From positions 30,537,893 to 30,601,892 of the forward strand of contig CM046331.1 in assembly GCA_025403435.1 (NCBI GenBank): 64,000 bases of DNA. Reading direction: 5' to 3'. Positions 11,877 to 24,385 of this stretch are shown one piece after another. Every line of letters begins with the position of its first letter. Positions within the stretch are counted from its first letter, which is position 1. This DNA is from Artocarpus heterophyllus (lineage: Eukaryota; Streptophyta; Magnoliopsida; Rosales; Moraceae). Both the position numbers and the translations under genes were made by a program. The notes under the pieces were generated by a model. That model was not told where the DNA came from. It made no database searches and saw only the letters and a list, made by a program, of their open reading frames with translations.

Positions 11877-13149
11877 AATAGTCAGTGTTTTTTTTTTTCT
11901 TTCAAATTATCTATCAAGTAATAAGACTACAGAGCCACTAGACAGCATTACTGTTATTGTGGTTTTCTCTAGACTGCCGTCTAATTGTGTTTTGTATTAA
12001 TCTGACTTTTCTATTTTTTAAATTTTTTGTGCCTTCCAATATAATTTTGTGTTCGCATTCATATTAGTCTTTAAAACCCCTTGTCATCAATAATATTTTC
12101 CTAATTAATGCAATGATATAGCAAGGATGTTTTAGCTTGGACAAAAGACGCTTGAATTAAAGGAGTTCTTACTTTCCCAAGTGTGCAAATATATGAAACG
12201 TTAACCACACGTTTCTATTTTGAGAGGTGGGGAAGTCGTTGATGTGATCAGCAATATTAGTTTGCTTTCAAGTCTTCGCTTAATAAATATCTATTGATTT
12301 CGTGATGATTTTTAAAATTAATTTTTTAACATTTTTGGATTTTTTAATGGAATTTCACGATTTATTTTATTTGTGATGAGTTTTTGAATTTTAAGAATAG
12401 GAAACTACTTTATTTGTTTTGGTATTTCGTTTGTTGAAATTTTGGTAAGTAATATCGTATACTTTCTTGATTTATTCAAATATATTTGATTGTGATTTTT
12501 CTAATAAAATTAGAAGTATGGAGATGCCAATCAAATCGACACAACAACATCATCCTTTCCCAATTTGATTCAAAATGAAGATTTTTGCAGCTAGGATCCC
12601 AACATAAGTCTGATCTCAAAGAGATCCAGCCCTGAATTTAGGATAAGAAATCTGGATGCTTCCCTAGAATTAGGCCTGTTGAGTTAGCTCTTAAAAATTT
12701 TATTAATAAAGTGAACAACTGCCCAATAACAATATTAACAACTGTAGAGAATTGAAAAACTAGATGAACGAAAATAAAATCTATCTAAAAATTTGAAATT
12801 AAAATAAATGACACTAATTTATTTGAAAAGGAAACTATCGTAATGCATTTGGAAAATACATTTATCTTACTTTTTATAAATGCCACAAATATTATAGTAT
12901 GACACAACTTAAACATATAATATAAGTAGCAGGTGACCTAATTTTTTAAGTGTGGCATAACAAGTAATTTTTTCTTCATCCAATAGAGGCAATTCAAAAA
13001 TAAGAAAATAACTTTCAACATTTTTAAAGCTACTAATCCTCAATTTGGGCTTCTAATTGGAATTAAGCTGCACACCTTGTAAGCCAATGGGCTGGGTTCA
13101 GGTAACTGGTAGATTACTGCCTCACTCCTGCGGAACATGTATGTCCGGT
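11877..13149. other. Intergenic, AT-rich, no gene seen
   Basis: No supportable coding sequence. A2 lacks about 75 bp of this stretch (A1 about 12610-12690), one of the indels that distinguish the two copies. Confidence 0.6.
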
Positions 13150-13787
13150 CAATGCAAGACATGTCTTTGGGCATCGCCAGCGGAATCGAGTATCTCCACC
13201 AAGGTTGTGATCAAAGGATCCTCCATTTCGATATCAAGCCTCAAAACATTCTCTTGGACCACAATTTCAAACCAAAAATTTCAGATTTCGGTCTAGCTAA
13301 ATTGTGTTCTAAAGATCAAAGTGTTGTGTCCATGACAACAGCTAGAGAAACAATTGGATACATTGCACCTGAAGTGTTCCTTAAGACCTTTGGGAATGTG
13401 TTCTACAAGTACGATGTTTATAGTTTTGGAATGTTGTTACTTGAAATGGTTAGAGGAAGGAAGAATATTAATGTCACGGAGGAGAACATAGACGAAATTT
13501 ATTATCCTGAAAGGATCTATAATACGTTAGAAGGAGGCGAGGATCATAGAATACAGATTGAGGGAAGAGGAGATGCTAAAATTGCAAAGAGACTCGCAAT
13601 TGTAGGACTTTGGTGCATTCAGTGGCATCCAATGGGTCATCCTACAGTGAAAGATGTGGTCCAAATGTTGGATGGTGCAGAAGAATTAACCATGCCACCT
13701 AGTCCTTTTGCCGCAATGGATCGAGAAACAAAAACAAAGCTGCCTACAAGGCGTATGACCCTAGAGTTAGAAACTATTGCTGAGTGA
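13150..13787 (+). pseudogene. 5'-truncated LRK10-like kinase (type II), C-lobe only, A1
   Basis: An open frame that starts abruptly at the kinase helix-E region ([17 protein letters not shown]) and runs to a normal type II C terminus ending LELETIAE. HFDIKPQN, DFG and APE are present, but the ectodomain, membrane helix, glycine loop and catalytic lysine are absent. The sequence upstream of about 13150 has no kinase similarity. The piece carries changes at normally fixed sites: TARET for TARGT, FYKYDVYS for SYKSDVYS, RGRK for GGRK, and GHPTVK for GRPTMK. It therefore looks unconstrained even though the frame is open. The A2 counterpart (35499-36132) is more conserved in sequence but frameshifted. 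Confidence 0.85.
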
Positions 13788-15437
13788 TTATAGTAGTCAT
13801 GCTTGAACTTACTAAAAAAACCATATATATGTTTGTAGATTAATTTGTTCCTCTCACTTGTTGTAATGTCTATATTAATATATCCTCAATGTGAGTGAGT
13901 TTGATTTCTAACAAAATTTTTAAATCAACAAAAAACTAGTAAGTCTTGTGCTACATGTACTCCAATAAAATAATTTCAAATTTGAATTTAAGTAGACGAC
14001 CTGTCTCTTTCCCCTCTACAACTCAAAATGGCAAGAAATAACCTTCCAAGCTTATCATAACTTTTACCTTTGGTACTTCCGTCAAAGGAACTTAAAACAA
14101 AACGCAAGAGAAAATGCAAGTGTTAAGAATTAGAAGCTCTAATTCTATACCAAAAGTAAAGGAAACGCGTGCAGGAAACAAATTTAAAAAAAATGAAAAA
14201 TGAACACATAAAATTTATATGGGTGCACTCTCAATGTGAGAGTTACGTTCACTTCAATCACTTAAACAAAAAGAAATCTATGAGAGAAGATTGCTCGCCA
14301 CTCAACTTTTTGTGTTTTCTCCAACTTCACCAACGCAACTCTAATTTGGTGCCCTCTTATATATAGAAATTGAATTTTACAAGTGTAAATATTCCAACTC
14401 TTAATAAAATTATGGTCTAGAGGTTCCACCCCACACCGCCGGGAGGGGACTTGCCACGCCTCTTCCAACCACCACAACAACCTTAGGGGGAAAGTCGATC
14501 TTTGTAATTGTTTATATAAGAAATAATTTATTAAGGTGTTAAATTAGGCTCCATAGCTTTATAATGAGATGTCTAGCAAACATATCAACTTAGCATTGGA
14601 GGCAACAGCTGAATGAGCATGTATTGGATTTTTAGAAATTATAATAACTTTTTTTTAAAAAAAAAATACGGTTCGGTCTCTTCGGTGATGATTTTCTTTA
14701 CAGCAAATACAAGATTTACGAATTATTTATTATTAATTATCAATACTTTAGTTATCTACTTTTGATTGTTGGATAACCTCAAAGTAGTTTCGAGAATGAT
14801 TGTACTTGCTTCGAAATTTCATATTTCTTTTCCACTTTCATAATTATCAAGTAAAAGACTTGATAAATATATATACATATATATATATATATATTATATG
14901 ATTTTCATTAAGTAGTAATGTAGTATTTGCAAAATGATTCTTGTATGCCTAGCTACAGGCATATCTTCCTGGAAATTGCAAGAAACACTTCTGATATTTT
15001 TCTGCATCTGTCGTAGTTACTGAAAGTTCAAGTCTTTATTACAAGTCCTCACATGCAAGACTGAAGACCGGGAAGTGGTCTTCGATGTTCTCCTAACAAG
15101 TTTTCCACCACAAAACCGTCTAACACAAAAGTCTTCCAATATTAATCGCTGTTTTTTTTCTTCAAATTATCTATCAAGAAACAAGACTCAGGCCACTAGG
15201 CAATATTAGCGTTTTGTTGTTGTTTTCTTCAAATTATCTATAATTGGAGGTGCTATATACATGAAACAGAAGAAACAAAGAGGGAGAGACTCAAAGTTTA
15301 AGTTAGTACGGTCCTAACTTTTAAGCAAATTGGGAACCAAATTCAGGAAATATGTGTGCGAATAGTCTATTATTTTTTAATTTAATATGTAACACTTTCG
15401 TTATTCTTTCTTGCATGTGCCATCTATATTATCCAAA

Positions 15438-15715
15438 GACGTAGAGTTCCAAGTCTTGCTTAGAAGTCTATACTAGCAATGGCCTATGGCCTTCCTGGTC
15501 TCTCCTTCCAAGTCAGTCTTCTGCAAAATATTTTGTTACATAAAAGAAAAAAAAAAGGACAAAAATGGAAAATTGGAGTTTTCACATTGCAGTTTCATCG
15601 GTCTTTCATTGATGATATGCACCTTTATGGCTTCATTTGTCAATGTATGATGATGACTAGGGCCACAAGGGAATGTGTACTCATCTTAAACGAGACCAAA
15701 CAATAAGCAGGATTT
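15438..15715. repeat. Sub-module C, copy 2 of 6
   Basis: Related to 8745-9020. The short frame starting at the ATG at 15479 (MAYGLPGLSFQVSLLQN..) is open here for about 75 codons. Confidence 0.75.
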
Positions 15716-15779
15716 ATTTATTTGTTTATACCAAAAGAGGCGGAGGCGCAAGAAAATTCCCATTTCCCATTACTCAGCT

Positions 15780-16340
15780 ATCTAACTTGTATATGTGTTC
15801 ATGTCGACACATTTACGATACGAAACATTCAGGCCGAACACGAATACGACACGATTAATAAACGTGCTCGAAATGTAAATACAAACACGACCCGGTTATG
15901 ACACGTGTAATACGGCATGGTACGATTAATACGATTTCTAAGTGGGCTGTGACGGGTTGACATGATAACAACATATATATGACACGTTTATGACCCAGTT
16001 AACTAAAAATTAAAAAGAATTAAAAAAAGCCAAAAAAGAAAATTAACAAAAACACAATATCTAATTAATATTAACCTACTACAAATATTTCAAATATTTT
16101 TACTTTTAAATTTAAATTTGTTATAAATGGGCGGGTCATGTTGTGTCGTGTTGACACGTTTACAGCTCGTTTAATTGAATGTGTTAAGGCGTATTAGATG
16201 TGTTAGCACGAATCTATCCCATTTATTTTCGTGTTATTCGTGCCAACCTATTTATGACCCAATTAATAAACGTGCAGTCCAAAGCCGTTTATCTCGTGTC
16301 GTTTTTGTATCTTGTCATCGTGCCGTATTTGAAATTACTG
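15780..16340. repeat. Insertion with inverted ends inside B4
   Basis: This stretch is absent from B1 and B3 at the same place, which reads ..CTAACTTGT followed directly by the AAACTAAATTAATTGC flank. The left part has ACACGATTAATAAACGTGC and CGTTTATGACCC. The right part has CCAATTAATAAACGTGC and GTGTTGACACGTTTA. This is compatible with a small palindromic transposon. Borders are approximate. Confidence 0.4.
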
Positions 16341-16508
16341 GCCCTACTTGTAACACTAAATTAATTGCGTTACCTTTAAAGCTAAAATAAATTCGAGTTT
16401 CATATCATTAAAATATATATAAAAAAATAAATATAAACTTCTAAGGATTTAAAATTCATCTTAAAAGATCAATCTGTTATATAAAGTCATCTAATTTTTT
16501 TTAATAAA

Positions 16509-16509
<1 letters not shown>

Positions 16510-16552
<43 letters not shown>
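16510..16552. repeat. (ATT)n microsatellite
   Basis: About 14 uninterrupted ATT units. B1 and B3 have only three or four units at the same place. Confidence 0.9.
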
Positions 16553-16554
<2 letters not shown>

Positions 16555-16683
16555 TTAGACGATGTAGAATTGATCAGATTTTTACACTTTATTATTAATG
16601 TATACAAGAAACCAAATTTCATGTTTTTTTACAAGAAAAGCGACAACTGGCATCCAAAAAATGTAGAATATCTCAATTAGGTT

Positions 16684-17859
16684 GATATTTAGCACCCTAA
16701 ACTTTACAATCTTTGCAATGCAGTTCAAATCAATAACTTATGTCAGTTAATGGAGAACACTTAAGGTTTGAAATGATAAAAATATAAAAGGTTGTCAACC
16801 AACAAAAAGTTTAGGGTTTATTATTGTAAATATATCACACTTAGTAGCTATTGGACCACATACATCAATACAAATTTAAAATTTAGGGTGTTATTTGTCA
16901 AAATTAAAAGTTTGAGATCTAAAGTAGCCAAAGGCGGAAAGTTTATTTCAGGCTGCAATTAACCATCTTTTATAGGCAGAATAATTGAGTCAATACCGCT
17001 TTATATTGTCTTTTATTTTCTTTTGTAATGCTGTTATATAGTTGGAAGTTCTAATTATAAGCTCCGGCTATGATCTTCAGCACTTTTCGCGCATGGTATT
17101 TGAAAAATCTTTGACGAAGTCGTCTCTATTTTATTTATTTATTTTTTCTTGTGAGTGAGAAATATATGACGAAGTCTTCAGTCTGCATCTTAAATTAGAA
17201 CAAGTTGCCTTTGGACATTATTGTGTATGCATGCCCACCTTCATGAAAGGGACCCACCACTAGAACTAGTCCAGTGGCTGGGAGGGGGGATACGAGTTAG
17301 GGACCCAGGATTTGATCCTCAGGATGGTGGGGGTACTGTTCAACCAAAAAAATAAAAAGAGAGGGGTGCGGGGAACTGTACCTTTGAGAGAGATTCCGCA
17401 ATGATGGGTCTCATAGTGGTCCTCATGTGTCACGGTGTCACGGTGTGATGCTATATTTCCACGAACTAAAAATCCCAGACCATGAGACTGCGTCTAAGTT
17501 CATCATAATTTCCATCCAGATAAAGTTCACCATATTTTTCCACAATGGTTACCACGTATAAGACTAAAAGCCTCATTGATGCTAATGTTAGGCTCCTCAT
17601 ACTGTTCTTTTCGGTACTTGAAGTTTGGTGCCTTACTATTTTGTTAGTACTGGTTGCTGAATTCTATACTTTTTATATTCCTCTCTCTCTCTCTCTCTCT
17701 CTTTTCTCATTAATAGATAGAGTTGGAGTTTTGAGAGGAGTTGCTTAATGGGCTCCAGTTTTGTTATGATGTGCTTAGTTTCTTATCAATTACCCTCTTC
17801 CCATTAATTTATATATTTATTTGTTTTTTTAAAAAAATTTCTACCAAGCCTTTTATGTC
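16684..17859. other. Intergenic, no gene seen
   Basis: Sequence unique within the window. It holds a (CT)n tract at 17682-17703. A piece near 17260-17345 has a GGATTTGATCCT word in a setting that loosely recalls a tRNA-derived SINE, which I could not establish. Confidence 0.5.
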
Positions 17860-18200
17860 ATGCTAAAGGTGACTTCGTGGAAAAATTCTAGCTACGAGCA
17901 TATGGCTAGAAATTATGTATTGAAGACTTTTAGCAAGACCTGCAACTACCTTGAACTTGTCAATGAAAGATGTGGTCCAATCTCCTGGATGGCCATGAAA
18001 ATTGTCAGTGAACATACAAGAAGACTTATAGGGAAGACTTTGAACTTAAATCGAGGTGAATTCGATAGAACTCAAAAAAGGATCAACCGGGTTCTTTTTC
18101 ACCCCAAAAATAGATGAACGAAGACTTACAAAAGAGTAATAGATATGCAAAGATAATAAAATCAACAAGGCATGTATACCACCTTATGTGATTCAGCACT
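17860..18200 (+). repeat. Dispersed repeat M, copy 1
   Basis: About 300 bp shared with 19376-19600 and 42185-42500 in the same orientation. Common words include GAAGACTTTTAGCAAGAC, GGTCCAATCT, GGCCATG and AAGAAGACTT. The 85-codon frame in copy 1 is not open in the other copies, so I treat it as non-coding. Confidence 0.65.
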
Positions 18201-18231
18201 CTTTATGATGTATGTATGTATGTATGCATGC

Positions 18232-18950
18232 ATGGATTTATGATAATTATCAATTCATGAGTTTGGCGCATAGAGTACTTTAGACCCTTTCTATTTGAGT
18301 GCAATTATGTTCCTCTTTATTTTTTGCAAAATATAAACAGTACTCCTCTTTTTTTCTTTTTTTCTTTTTTGTCTACGCTTATAATCCTCTGTGAAATATT
18401 GGCACATTTAATGAGCTTGTTATTATGAATACATAGTAAGTTTATACCATAGGATTCGTAATTTATTCTTTCTTATCTAAGACCCAAATTTTTTAAACTC
18501 AATATGCCTATTAGATACTAATTCCGGGGTCGATTGGTTTTTTAACGTTTTCTCATTCGGAAGTTGAGTGCCTTCGGGTTTGTTGGAAAATAAAAGTTCG
18601 AAAGGTGGGAATAATTTATATGAATGGCTTAGCCAAATTCAGTGATGCTAAAGTGAATAATATATACTTGTCTATAATCTTTAAAGAGAGTGACAATAAC
18701 GATAAATTCCTAGAATTAAGAATATAGTAAAGACTTATATATATTACAAAATTGGTCATTATTAATGCAGGTTATAAACGCGTATTCCCAACTAATTTAT
18801 TACAAAATTAATTACACGAATAGATTTTCGTCCTATTAGTACTTGTACACCAATTATATAATTCGTGGAGAAAATTAGGCAAATAGACTATATTTTTAGT
18901 CACCTTTTTAAATAAATAACAATTTTTAAAAAAATTAAGAAAATAACAAA
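18232..18950 (+). repeat. Inverted copy of the type I kinase 3' flank (left arm)
   Basis: Reverse complement of the region just downstream of the type I gene stop codon (19985-20350). Examples: ATAATTATCAATTCATGAGTTTGG..GCATAGAG here, and the inverse of CTCTATGCACCAAACTGATG there. About 370 bp (18470-18836) is extra in this arm. The match begins right where a type I stop codon would be, so this is probably what remains of a plus-strand type I gene whose coding part was lost. Confidence 0.75.
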
Positions 18951-19375
18951 ACTTTTTGAAAATTACAGCAATAACACGTCATTGTGGACACTAATATAAC
19001 ATCTACGTATATAATTAATTAACATTAATACATCATTGATTAACTATAATTTATCATTAATAAATTGATTTATCATTGCAGTGATTTACTAATAATTTAT
19101 TATTAACAAACCGATAAATTATTTAGTAAATAAACCACTAAGTTAATCAGTGTTAAACTATAAATAAGTTCATATAGACGTATGAAAACCGTCATTTTCT
19201 TAAATTGGAGACTCCCGGTGCTCATGGAGTAGATAATTAAGGTTCTGAATTGTTATATTTATTGTTAGTTCTTTTCTTTAACTTTTTTTTTTAAATTTTT
19301 ACCTTTTATTTATTATTATTATTATTATTTTGCTTTGCATTTTACGTGGATGACAGTATTATTGATAGAAGCTCG

Positions 19376-19600
19376 GGGAACCACATAACCAAGCCTTGCT
19401 TTGAAAATGGCTAGCAAGTGTCTTGAAGACTTTTATTTAAAACTTAGAACTACTTTAGGTGTGGTCCAATCTGTTATTGGGGCCATGGAAATTTTCAGTG
19501 CAGATGCAAGAAGACTTTATAGTGAAGACTTAATTGAACTTTAAGGAAGTGAATACGACGAAACTTGACAAAGAATCAACATGGAAATTAATTTTTGGAG
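19376..19600 (+). repeat. Dispersed repeat M, copy 2
   Basis: Related to 17860-18200. It lies in the spacer between the two inverted arms. Confidence 0.6.
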
Positions 19601-19984
19601 TAAATAATAAAAATAGTATGGAACCTTATAAAAAATCTTGGCAATTTCTTAGGTAGGAATAAAAAAAAAGTATTCATCAATAGGCATTTTTCTTTCAGCT
19701 ATCAAATCTGCTAGAAAAAATAATTTTAATTAGGTTTAATAAATATGCATTACCGATAAGAGTTTTCGTTGAAAAAGTCCCCAAAATGTTAGGCATTCTT
19801 ATATTCCATACGTGTAAAACTTTTTAGAAACGGTAATGATAGCTAAGTATAAAAAAACATCATCTGACATAGGAGAAATAATAGTTACTTTTATATATTA
19901 GCTTTGTTTTGTTATTAATTTATTTTCATTTGTCTTGTAAGTTGTTAGTCTTAAGTTTGTATATATTGTTATTTCTTCAAATTT

Positions 19985-20350
19985 TTTTAAAAAAATTGAG
20001 TCATTTATTTAAAAAGGTGACCAAAAATATAGTCCATTTACCTAATTTTCTCCATGAATTATATACGTGGTGAAAATATCATGACAAGGGAACAAGATAC
20101 AAATTGGTGTATAAGTACTAATTGCACAGTGGACAAACTTACTATGAATTACGAATCCCATGGTATATACTTACTATAAATTCATAATTTCAAGCTCATT
20201 ATATGTGCCATTATTTCACAGAGGATTACAAGCGTAGAAAAAAAAAAGAGTTTTTTTTTTCTTTTTTTTGGCTACCAAAACAGAGGAACATAATTGCACT
20301 CAAATAGAAGGGGGTCTAAATTACTCTATGCACCAAACTGATGAATTGAT
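19985..20350 (-). repeat. Type I kinase 3' flank (right arm of inverted repeat)
   Basis: Directly follows the stop of the minus-strand type I gene at 20378, so it is its probable 3' UTR and downstream flank. It pairs with 18232-18950 across a spacer of about 1 kb. Confidence 0.75.
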
Positions 20351-20377
20351 GATTATCATAAATACATAAATTTATTC

Positions 20378-23024
20378 TTAACATGCGTTAGATATCAAAC
20401 TGGACTCTTCAAAGTCCTCTTCTGATAAGGTTGATGTCTCCCCATCATCCTCAATGTTACGCTTCTCGTGTTCTTGCTCTTGCGGATATAGGTACGGCTT
20501 TGGAGGCATTTGTAGGGATTCAACTTCACCTTCAAGCATTTCGATGACTTTGTTCATCAAAGGGCGATCGCAAGGCTTCAGTTGTATGCACCACAATGCT
20601 ACTATCATCATCTTCTTTACTGTTTTCGAATCCTGCTCCGTGCCATCTTCTATTTCCACGTCTTTTCCCTTCCTGAATTGATCATATATCCATAAAGGAA
20701 AGTAAATTTGGCTAGAATCTTCAGCATTTGCATTCACATTTTTTCTCCTATTTGCCATTTCCATCAACAACATTCCAAAACTGTAGACATCAGCTCTGTA
20801 AGATACTGCTCCAATATTCTTATAAAACAACTCTGGAGCTATGTATCCTATGGTTCCTCTTACTGCAGTCAAAGACACCGCACTATTCTCCGGTGAGCTA
20901 GATCTTGCTAGACCAAAATCGGAAACCTTTGGAACAAAATTCTCATCCAAAAGTATATTGTGAGGCTTAATATCAAAATGCAAAATTCTCATGTCACATC
21001 CATGATGAAGATACTCAATTCCACGGGCCACTCCAAGTGAGATCTTATATATTTCTTCATAACTTAGGAAGTTGTTGATTCCTTCTTTTGAAAAGATGAA
21101 CTTATCAAGAGATCCGTTAGGCATGAAATCAAATATAAGAGCTCTCTTTGACCCCTCAACGCAGAAACCGAGCAATCGTACTACATTAACATGGTGAATT
21201 CTTCCCATAGTAGCAACTTCATTGATGAAATCTTGTCCATTTGCTTTGGAATTACCCAACATCTTGATTGCAACCGAGCGGCCGCAAACGAGCTTTCCTT
21301 TATACACAGAGCCAAAGCCTCCCTCACCCACTTTGACCTTAAAGCCATTGCTCATCTCTTTAACCTCCCAATAAGAATATCTTATAGGCAATTGGTTGTT
21401 ATAACTTTGGAGAAATTCTTCAATGCCATCATACGTAGATAAATGCCGCGTATTCCATTTGTAAATCAAAAAGGAAATCATAAGAATAGTACAAATCAAT
21501 CTTGGTCCCCATATTATCTCTGTAAAACAAGAACAATACAAATCAACCTTGGTCACAAAAGTATCCCTGTAAAATACTCAGAAGAAAACTCATTTTATAA
21601 TACATACAAGGTAATTTAACTTTTTACGAAGCACGTTTCAAATGCCTGTGTGTGTATGTGTGTTTTGTGATTATCAACAACCAAATTCTGTATATGATCT
21701 ACTTTTCGAAAAACAAGTGCATATATCTGGATTGGTTTTTATTTTTTTAAAAATCTACAGTACCATAGTTCTTTTTCTTGATAAATATACAAGTACAATC
21801 TTTTTCTTTTGCCAAACAACAGTAACTAGGTTTTTATTCTGTAAACTTATTAGTCAAGTTTCACAAATGTCACTGTTATTGTTTTTGTCTTGTCGATACC
21901 TTTTCCTGAATTTAAATTCAGGCCGAAAATGCAAAGAGACGGGGAAAAAAAAAGAAAACAAGAACTAAAATTTTCTCATAATAATAATAATAATAAGTAT
22001 TCTTACCTGTGTAGATGAACATCTGTAATATCGTGGTGAAGAAAGCTGCAACAAACACAAGAAACCAAACAGGAGACAAAAAAATTAATTAAATATATTT
22101 CAAAATTCGAAAAACAAAACACAAAAATTAAACAAATACACAAAGGGCAGAGGCGAAACACTATTATATTGATGGATTCGCCCTTGCGCAAATCGGTCTG
22201 TTTTGAAATTGCCACCTCACCTCTTTCTCGAAACAAATCAATAAGAAGATCAACGGTAAATACTTCATGTCTCATTTGCATTAACTAGTTCTGCCGATAG
22301 CCGTATACATATATATCAACTAATCTGATTTCCCGTTTCAGAAAAATTATTATTACAAAGAAAAGTAATTGCAAGGGTGAGAGGTAAATCTTCATACCGT
22401 CGTTTAGGGCATATTTACTAAACTGTAAAGGAATTTAAAAGAAAAGGTTATAGTATTGGAAAAGAGAGTAAAATATTAGAATGGAGTATCATTCCTTTTT
22501 TTCTAGTTTTTATTTATCTAATGAAATAATGAGAAACAATCTCATTACTTTTCTAGCGTTTACTTACTTAGAAACGGAAATCTAATTTAATATAATTACT
22601 AAAATATCATATTTATTTAACGAATAGCTATTAAATAATAACATTTGAATTTAGACATCTAAGTAAATATGATATTCATTTCTTTTAATAGGAAATCAAT
22701 ACTAAAGGGTATAAGAGGTTTGGTATTCCCTTTTTTTTCTCTACATTGTGTGAGGCCCACAAAATTTTTATTACTGATTTTATCAGTAAACACATTTTTT
22801 AAAAGGAAAAAGAATCTCTTCTTACACTCATTTTCCCATTGATGCAAAGTAAACATGTCTTTAATGTTGAAGAGAATTCGTTTCAAGAAGCCTGCAAGAT
22901 CAAGGAAAAAGAAAAACTTAGAAACAAAACCAAATTTTATAGATATGTAGTTTTGAGTAATATGCAATGATACTTTTCGTTTTCCTCGTTTAATTCTGTC
23001 TCAATGGTAATTTAAGAATTAAAA

Positions 23025-23060
<36 letters not shown>

Positions 23061-23899
23061 GAAACAAAGCTTTGCTTTTTGGCGGGGATCGGATCCTTAC
23101 CAGGTTTAGAACAATGAACCTTGTTGGAATCTTCCTCGACATAGCATTCGCCTCCAGTTGTACCGAAGCTGGGAAGCCATGAAAGCTCAAAACCATAAAC
23201 AAGCTCATTGTGGATGTCTGTGTAGGAAGTAATCTTCTTGAGATTCCCTGATCCCCTTCTTGTTGATATTAGAGACACTCGGTCAATGCGGCACAACTCC
23301 TCCAAATCTGAAAAACTTAGGCTGCCACCAACAACGACATAAGAATATAGACTTTTGCTGCAAGGGTCTCTGTTAACGTACTTGTAATGATGATGCTGAT
23401 TCTTCACCGGTTTTTCACGGGTCAAGAATACTATCGTCTCTCCCAGTGGGTAAACATTCATGGGCTCTGTCGATCTACGACTATCTGGTTTTCGAACGGG
23501 TTTGAACCTCATGTACACTTCAAATTTATCCTCTCTCGGCCAGCCGAATGTCTCCTTGCTCAGAGAATAAGACGGGATAGAGTAGCAATTTTCCTTGTGA
23601 ATATCGGGATCAGCAATTCTAATTGTGTAGTTATTGTAATCAATTGCATGTACGTAATATTTACCCCTTCCTCGCAAGTATAATACGGCAAAGTTGTTCT
23701 CGCAAGAGAGCTCATACCTTGTGTCACCGCACTTTCGAGGATCACTTGCAAGTCGGAAAGGGTGGCTAATATTGTGGAGATTGCCGCAGAAAGAAGGGGG
23801 GCAATGATTTGCATCGATTGTTTCATAAATTATGGTCATCAATGCAAGATGGGCTATGACTAATCGGGTTAACAATGTTGCTCTTCCACTAATCTCCAT
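20378..23899 (-). CDS. LRK10-like receptor-like kinase, type I, complete (A2 copy)
   Basis: Three exons on the minus strand, 23101-23899, 22007-22045 (39 nt) and 20378-21519, give 659 residues. All junctions are phase 1 and all borders GT..AG. The signal peptide is about 8-27 and the ectodomain about 30-266: [28 protein letters not shown]. The transmembrane helix (about 281-299) is followed by YKW and [13 protein letters not shown], typical of the family's juxtamembrane. Kinase about 336-610: GEGGFGSV loop (344-351), Lys365 in [12 protein letters not shown] (non-RD), DFG, APE. The acidic Ser/Thr-rich tail ends SLISNAC. One ectodomain Cys is changed: FLTREKP, against FLTCEKP in the A1 copy and FLSCERP in the 53405 paralogue. 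Divergent from the type II gene at 24386. It is the only type I gene in the window that is both complete and open. Confidence 0.93.
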
Positions 23900-24385
23900 T
23901 TGGTTGGACTTAGTTTTGCACGTCGTAGACTTTTACATTTATATTCCACAAATGTATGAAGAGCAAACATTTAAATAGAAATTTACTTGGGGGTGAGAGA
24001 GAGGAAGTATCTAAAATACCCTTGAAAAAAAAGAAAGGGAAAAGAAATATTACATATTTTTTAATTATAATTTTTTCAAAGAAAAATTTACTTGGATTAA
24101 TTGTTTAAATTTTTCTCAATTTTTTTGTTTTGTTTTCGCATATTTAATTAAGAACTTTTCGCAGCACTCAACACAGAAAATGTAATAATTTATGTATTAA
24201 GCTTATTGATGGTATAAAAATTCAAGACTTCAAAATGCAGGGTATGCTTTCCAAGAAAAAGCAAAATAGGAGTTAAAAATAAATAACCCTTTCCTTTTAC
24301 ATACATAGCCCCTTTAAAAGGACCTAGAGGTGAATTAATATAACATAACATAGAAGAGGCTTCGAAACACTCTTCTGCTATAGAG
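23900..24385. promoter_or_regulatory. Divergent intergenic region between type I and type II genes (A2)
   Basis: 486 bp, nearly identical to 1471-1957. The TATAAATA at 1541 in A1 reads TTTAAATA here, so a possible TATA element for the type I side differs between the two copies. The type II side is unchanged. Confidence 0.5.

Larger units (their letters stand above)
1..16683. repeat. Tandem duplication copy A1
   Basis: This block matches 22420-38154 in the same orientation. The offset drifts from about 22419 at the left to 22428 over the receptor genes and 22349 near 13 kb because of indels. Position 1 is already inside the repeat, so its true left border is off the window. It holds a type I exon 1 (minus), a complete type II gene (plus), an orphan kinase 3' flank and a truncated kinase. 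Homology breaks near 16683, although a short segment at 17.86-18.2 kb again matches 42.2-42.5 kb. Similarity is uneven: the receptor-gene core and 9-11.4 kb look almost identical to A2, while the first 480 bases and 11.4-16.7 kb differ by several percent with indels. Confidence 0.93.
13795..16683. repeat. Partial B module (B4): kinase 3' flank plus downstream sequence
   Basis: This matches 7075-9420 and 36140-38154. It stops where the other copies continue into the LTR relic. It holds sub-module C copy 2 and an ATT microsatellite. At about 15780-16330 it carries an extra segment absent from B1 and B3, rich in ACGAC/CGTGT-type words (..ACACGATTAATAAACGTGC..). The two outer parts of that segment look inverse to each other, which would fit an inserted foldback element. 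Confidence 0.7.

Noticed and set aside
16510..16552. CRISPR-like or functional repeat array
   Set aside because: A simple ATT microsatellite with no spacers.
17232..17345. Possible tRNA-derived SINE or tRNA
   Set aside because: A B-box-like word is present, but there is no convincing A box, cloverleaf or second copy.
17860..18117. 85-codon frame in repeat M
   Set aside because: The other two copies of the repeat do not keep the frame.
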